Shown: in pieces, positions 47,045 to 47,313 of the stretch
Position numbering within the stretch: position 1 is the first letter of the stretch
How the letters are laid out: the number at the start of each line of letters is the position of its first letter
Source of the DNA: Chloroflexota bacterium
GTDB taxonomy: Bacteria > Chloroflexota > Dormibacteria > Dormibacterales > Dormibacteraceae
DNA length: 47,313 nucleotides
Direction of reading: 5' to 3'
NCBI GenBank assembly: GCA_005881025.1
Contig: VBFO01000111.1
Location: 1-47,313 of the forward strand
Made by a program: the position numbers and the translations under genes
The notes under the pieces: model-generated
Databases searched by the model: none
Seen by the model: only the letters and a program-made list of their open reading frames with translations
What the model was told of the DNA's origin: nothing

Positions 47045-47313
<269 letters not shown>

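Overview
The window is 47.3 kb of dense, GC-rich (about two thirds G+C by eye) bacterial chromosome that carries the replication origin. Gene order and gene types point to a little-studied Gram-positive-type (Terrabacteria) lineage. Pointers are a YidC of the short type, a sortase with its own substrate, a DciA-type gene after recF, and a protein with DUF4388-like modules. Chloroflexota or Candidatus Dormibacterota are my best guesses; this is inference and no rRNA gene is present to settle it. No tRNA, rRNA, CRISPR array, insertion sequence or prophage was seen.

Layout. 1-3.9 kb (- strand): sortase, its LPNNG-tailed surface protein, and a split sensor (small membrane protein plus soluble histidine kinase). 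3.9-10.6 kb (-): gyrB-plsX-fabF-gyrA, joined by overlapping or nearly touching starts and stops. 10.7-15.8 kb (-): glycine cleavage operon (sigma-like gene, gcvT, gcvH, gcvPA, gcvPB). 15.9-21.4 kb (+): nfeD-SPFH membrane pair, CPBP protease, parA-parB, signal peptidase I. 21.4-25.4 kb (-): M16 peptidase, a small unknown gene, jag, yidC, yidD, rnpA, rpmH. 25.4-25.9 kb: probable oriC with a perfect DnaA box; coding strand switches here. 25.9-32.8 kb (+): dnaA, dnaN, recF, dciA-like, and a UvrD-family helicase fused to a nuclease. 32.8-41.6 kb: two glycosyltransferases, membrane-anchored cytochrome c, a beta-propeller lipoprotein, a DUF4388-like protein, a histidine phosphatase, a FemAB-like transferase and an atypical response regulator. 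41.7-47.3 kb: OLD-like ATPase, folK-folP, a divergent murE, and thiS-thiE/tenI-thiG (thiG cut by the window end).

How the genes work together. The core is a classic origin cluster: initiation (dnaA, dciA), the clamp (dnaN), repair (recF, helicase-nuclease), partition (parAB), topology (gyrAB), and membrane protein insertion with RNase P (jag-yidC-yidD-rnpA-rpmH). Around it sit envelope lipid and wall functions (plsX, fabF, GT28, FemAB, MurE, sortase) and one-carbon and cofactor metabolism (gcv, fol, thi).

The most unusual observation is initiation-codon use. GTG is about as common as ATG, TTG starts are frequent (gyrA, recF, gcvPB, folK and others), and at least four genes (yidC, femAB-like, histidine phosphatase, GT28) have coding homology extending upstream of any in-frame ATG, GTG or TTG. 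Two of these have strong Shine-Dalgarno sequences placed before ATT or ATC. Other oddities are a response regulator with Glu at the phospho-acceptor position, a ThiS with residues after its Gly-Gly tail, a sigma-like protein without region 4, a MurE without the DAP-binding Arg, and a GyrA with Val at the main quinolone-resistance position.
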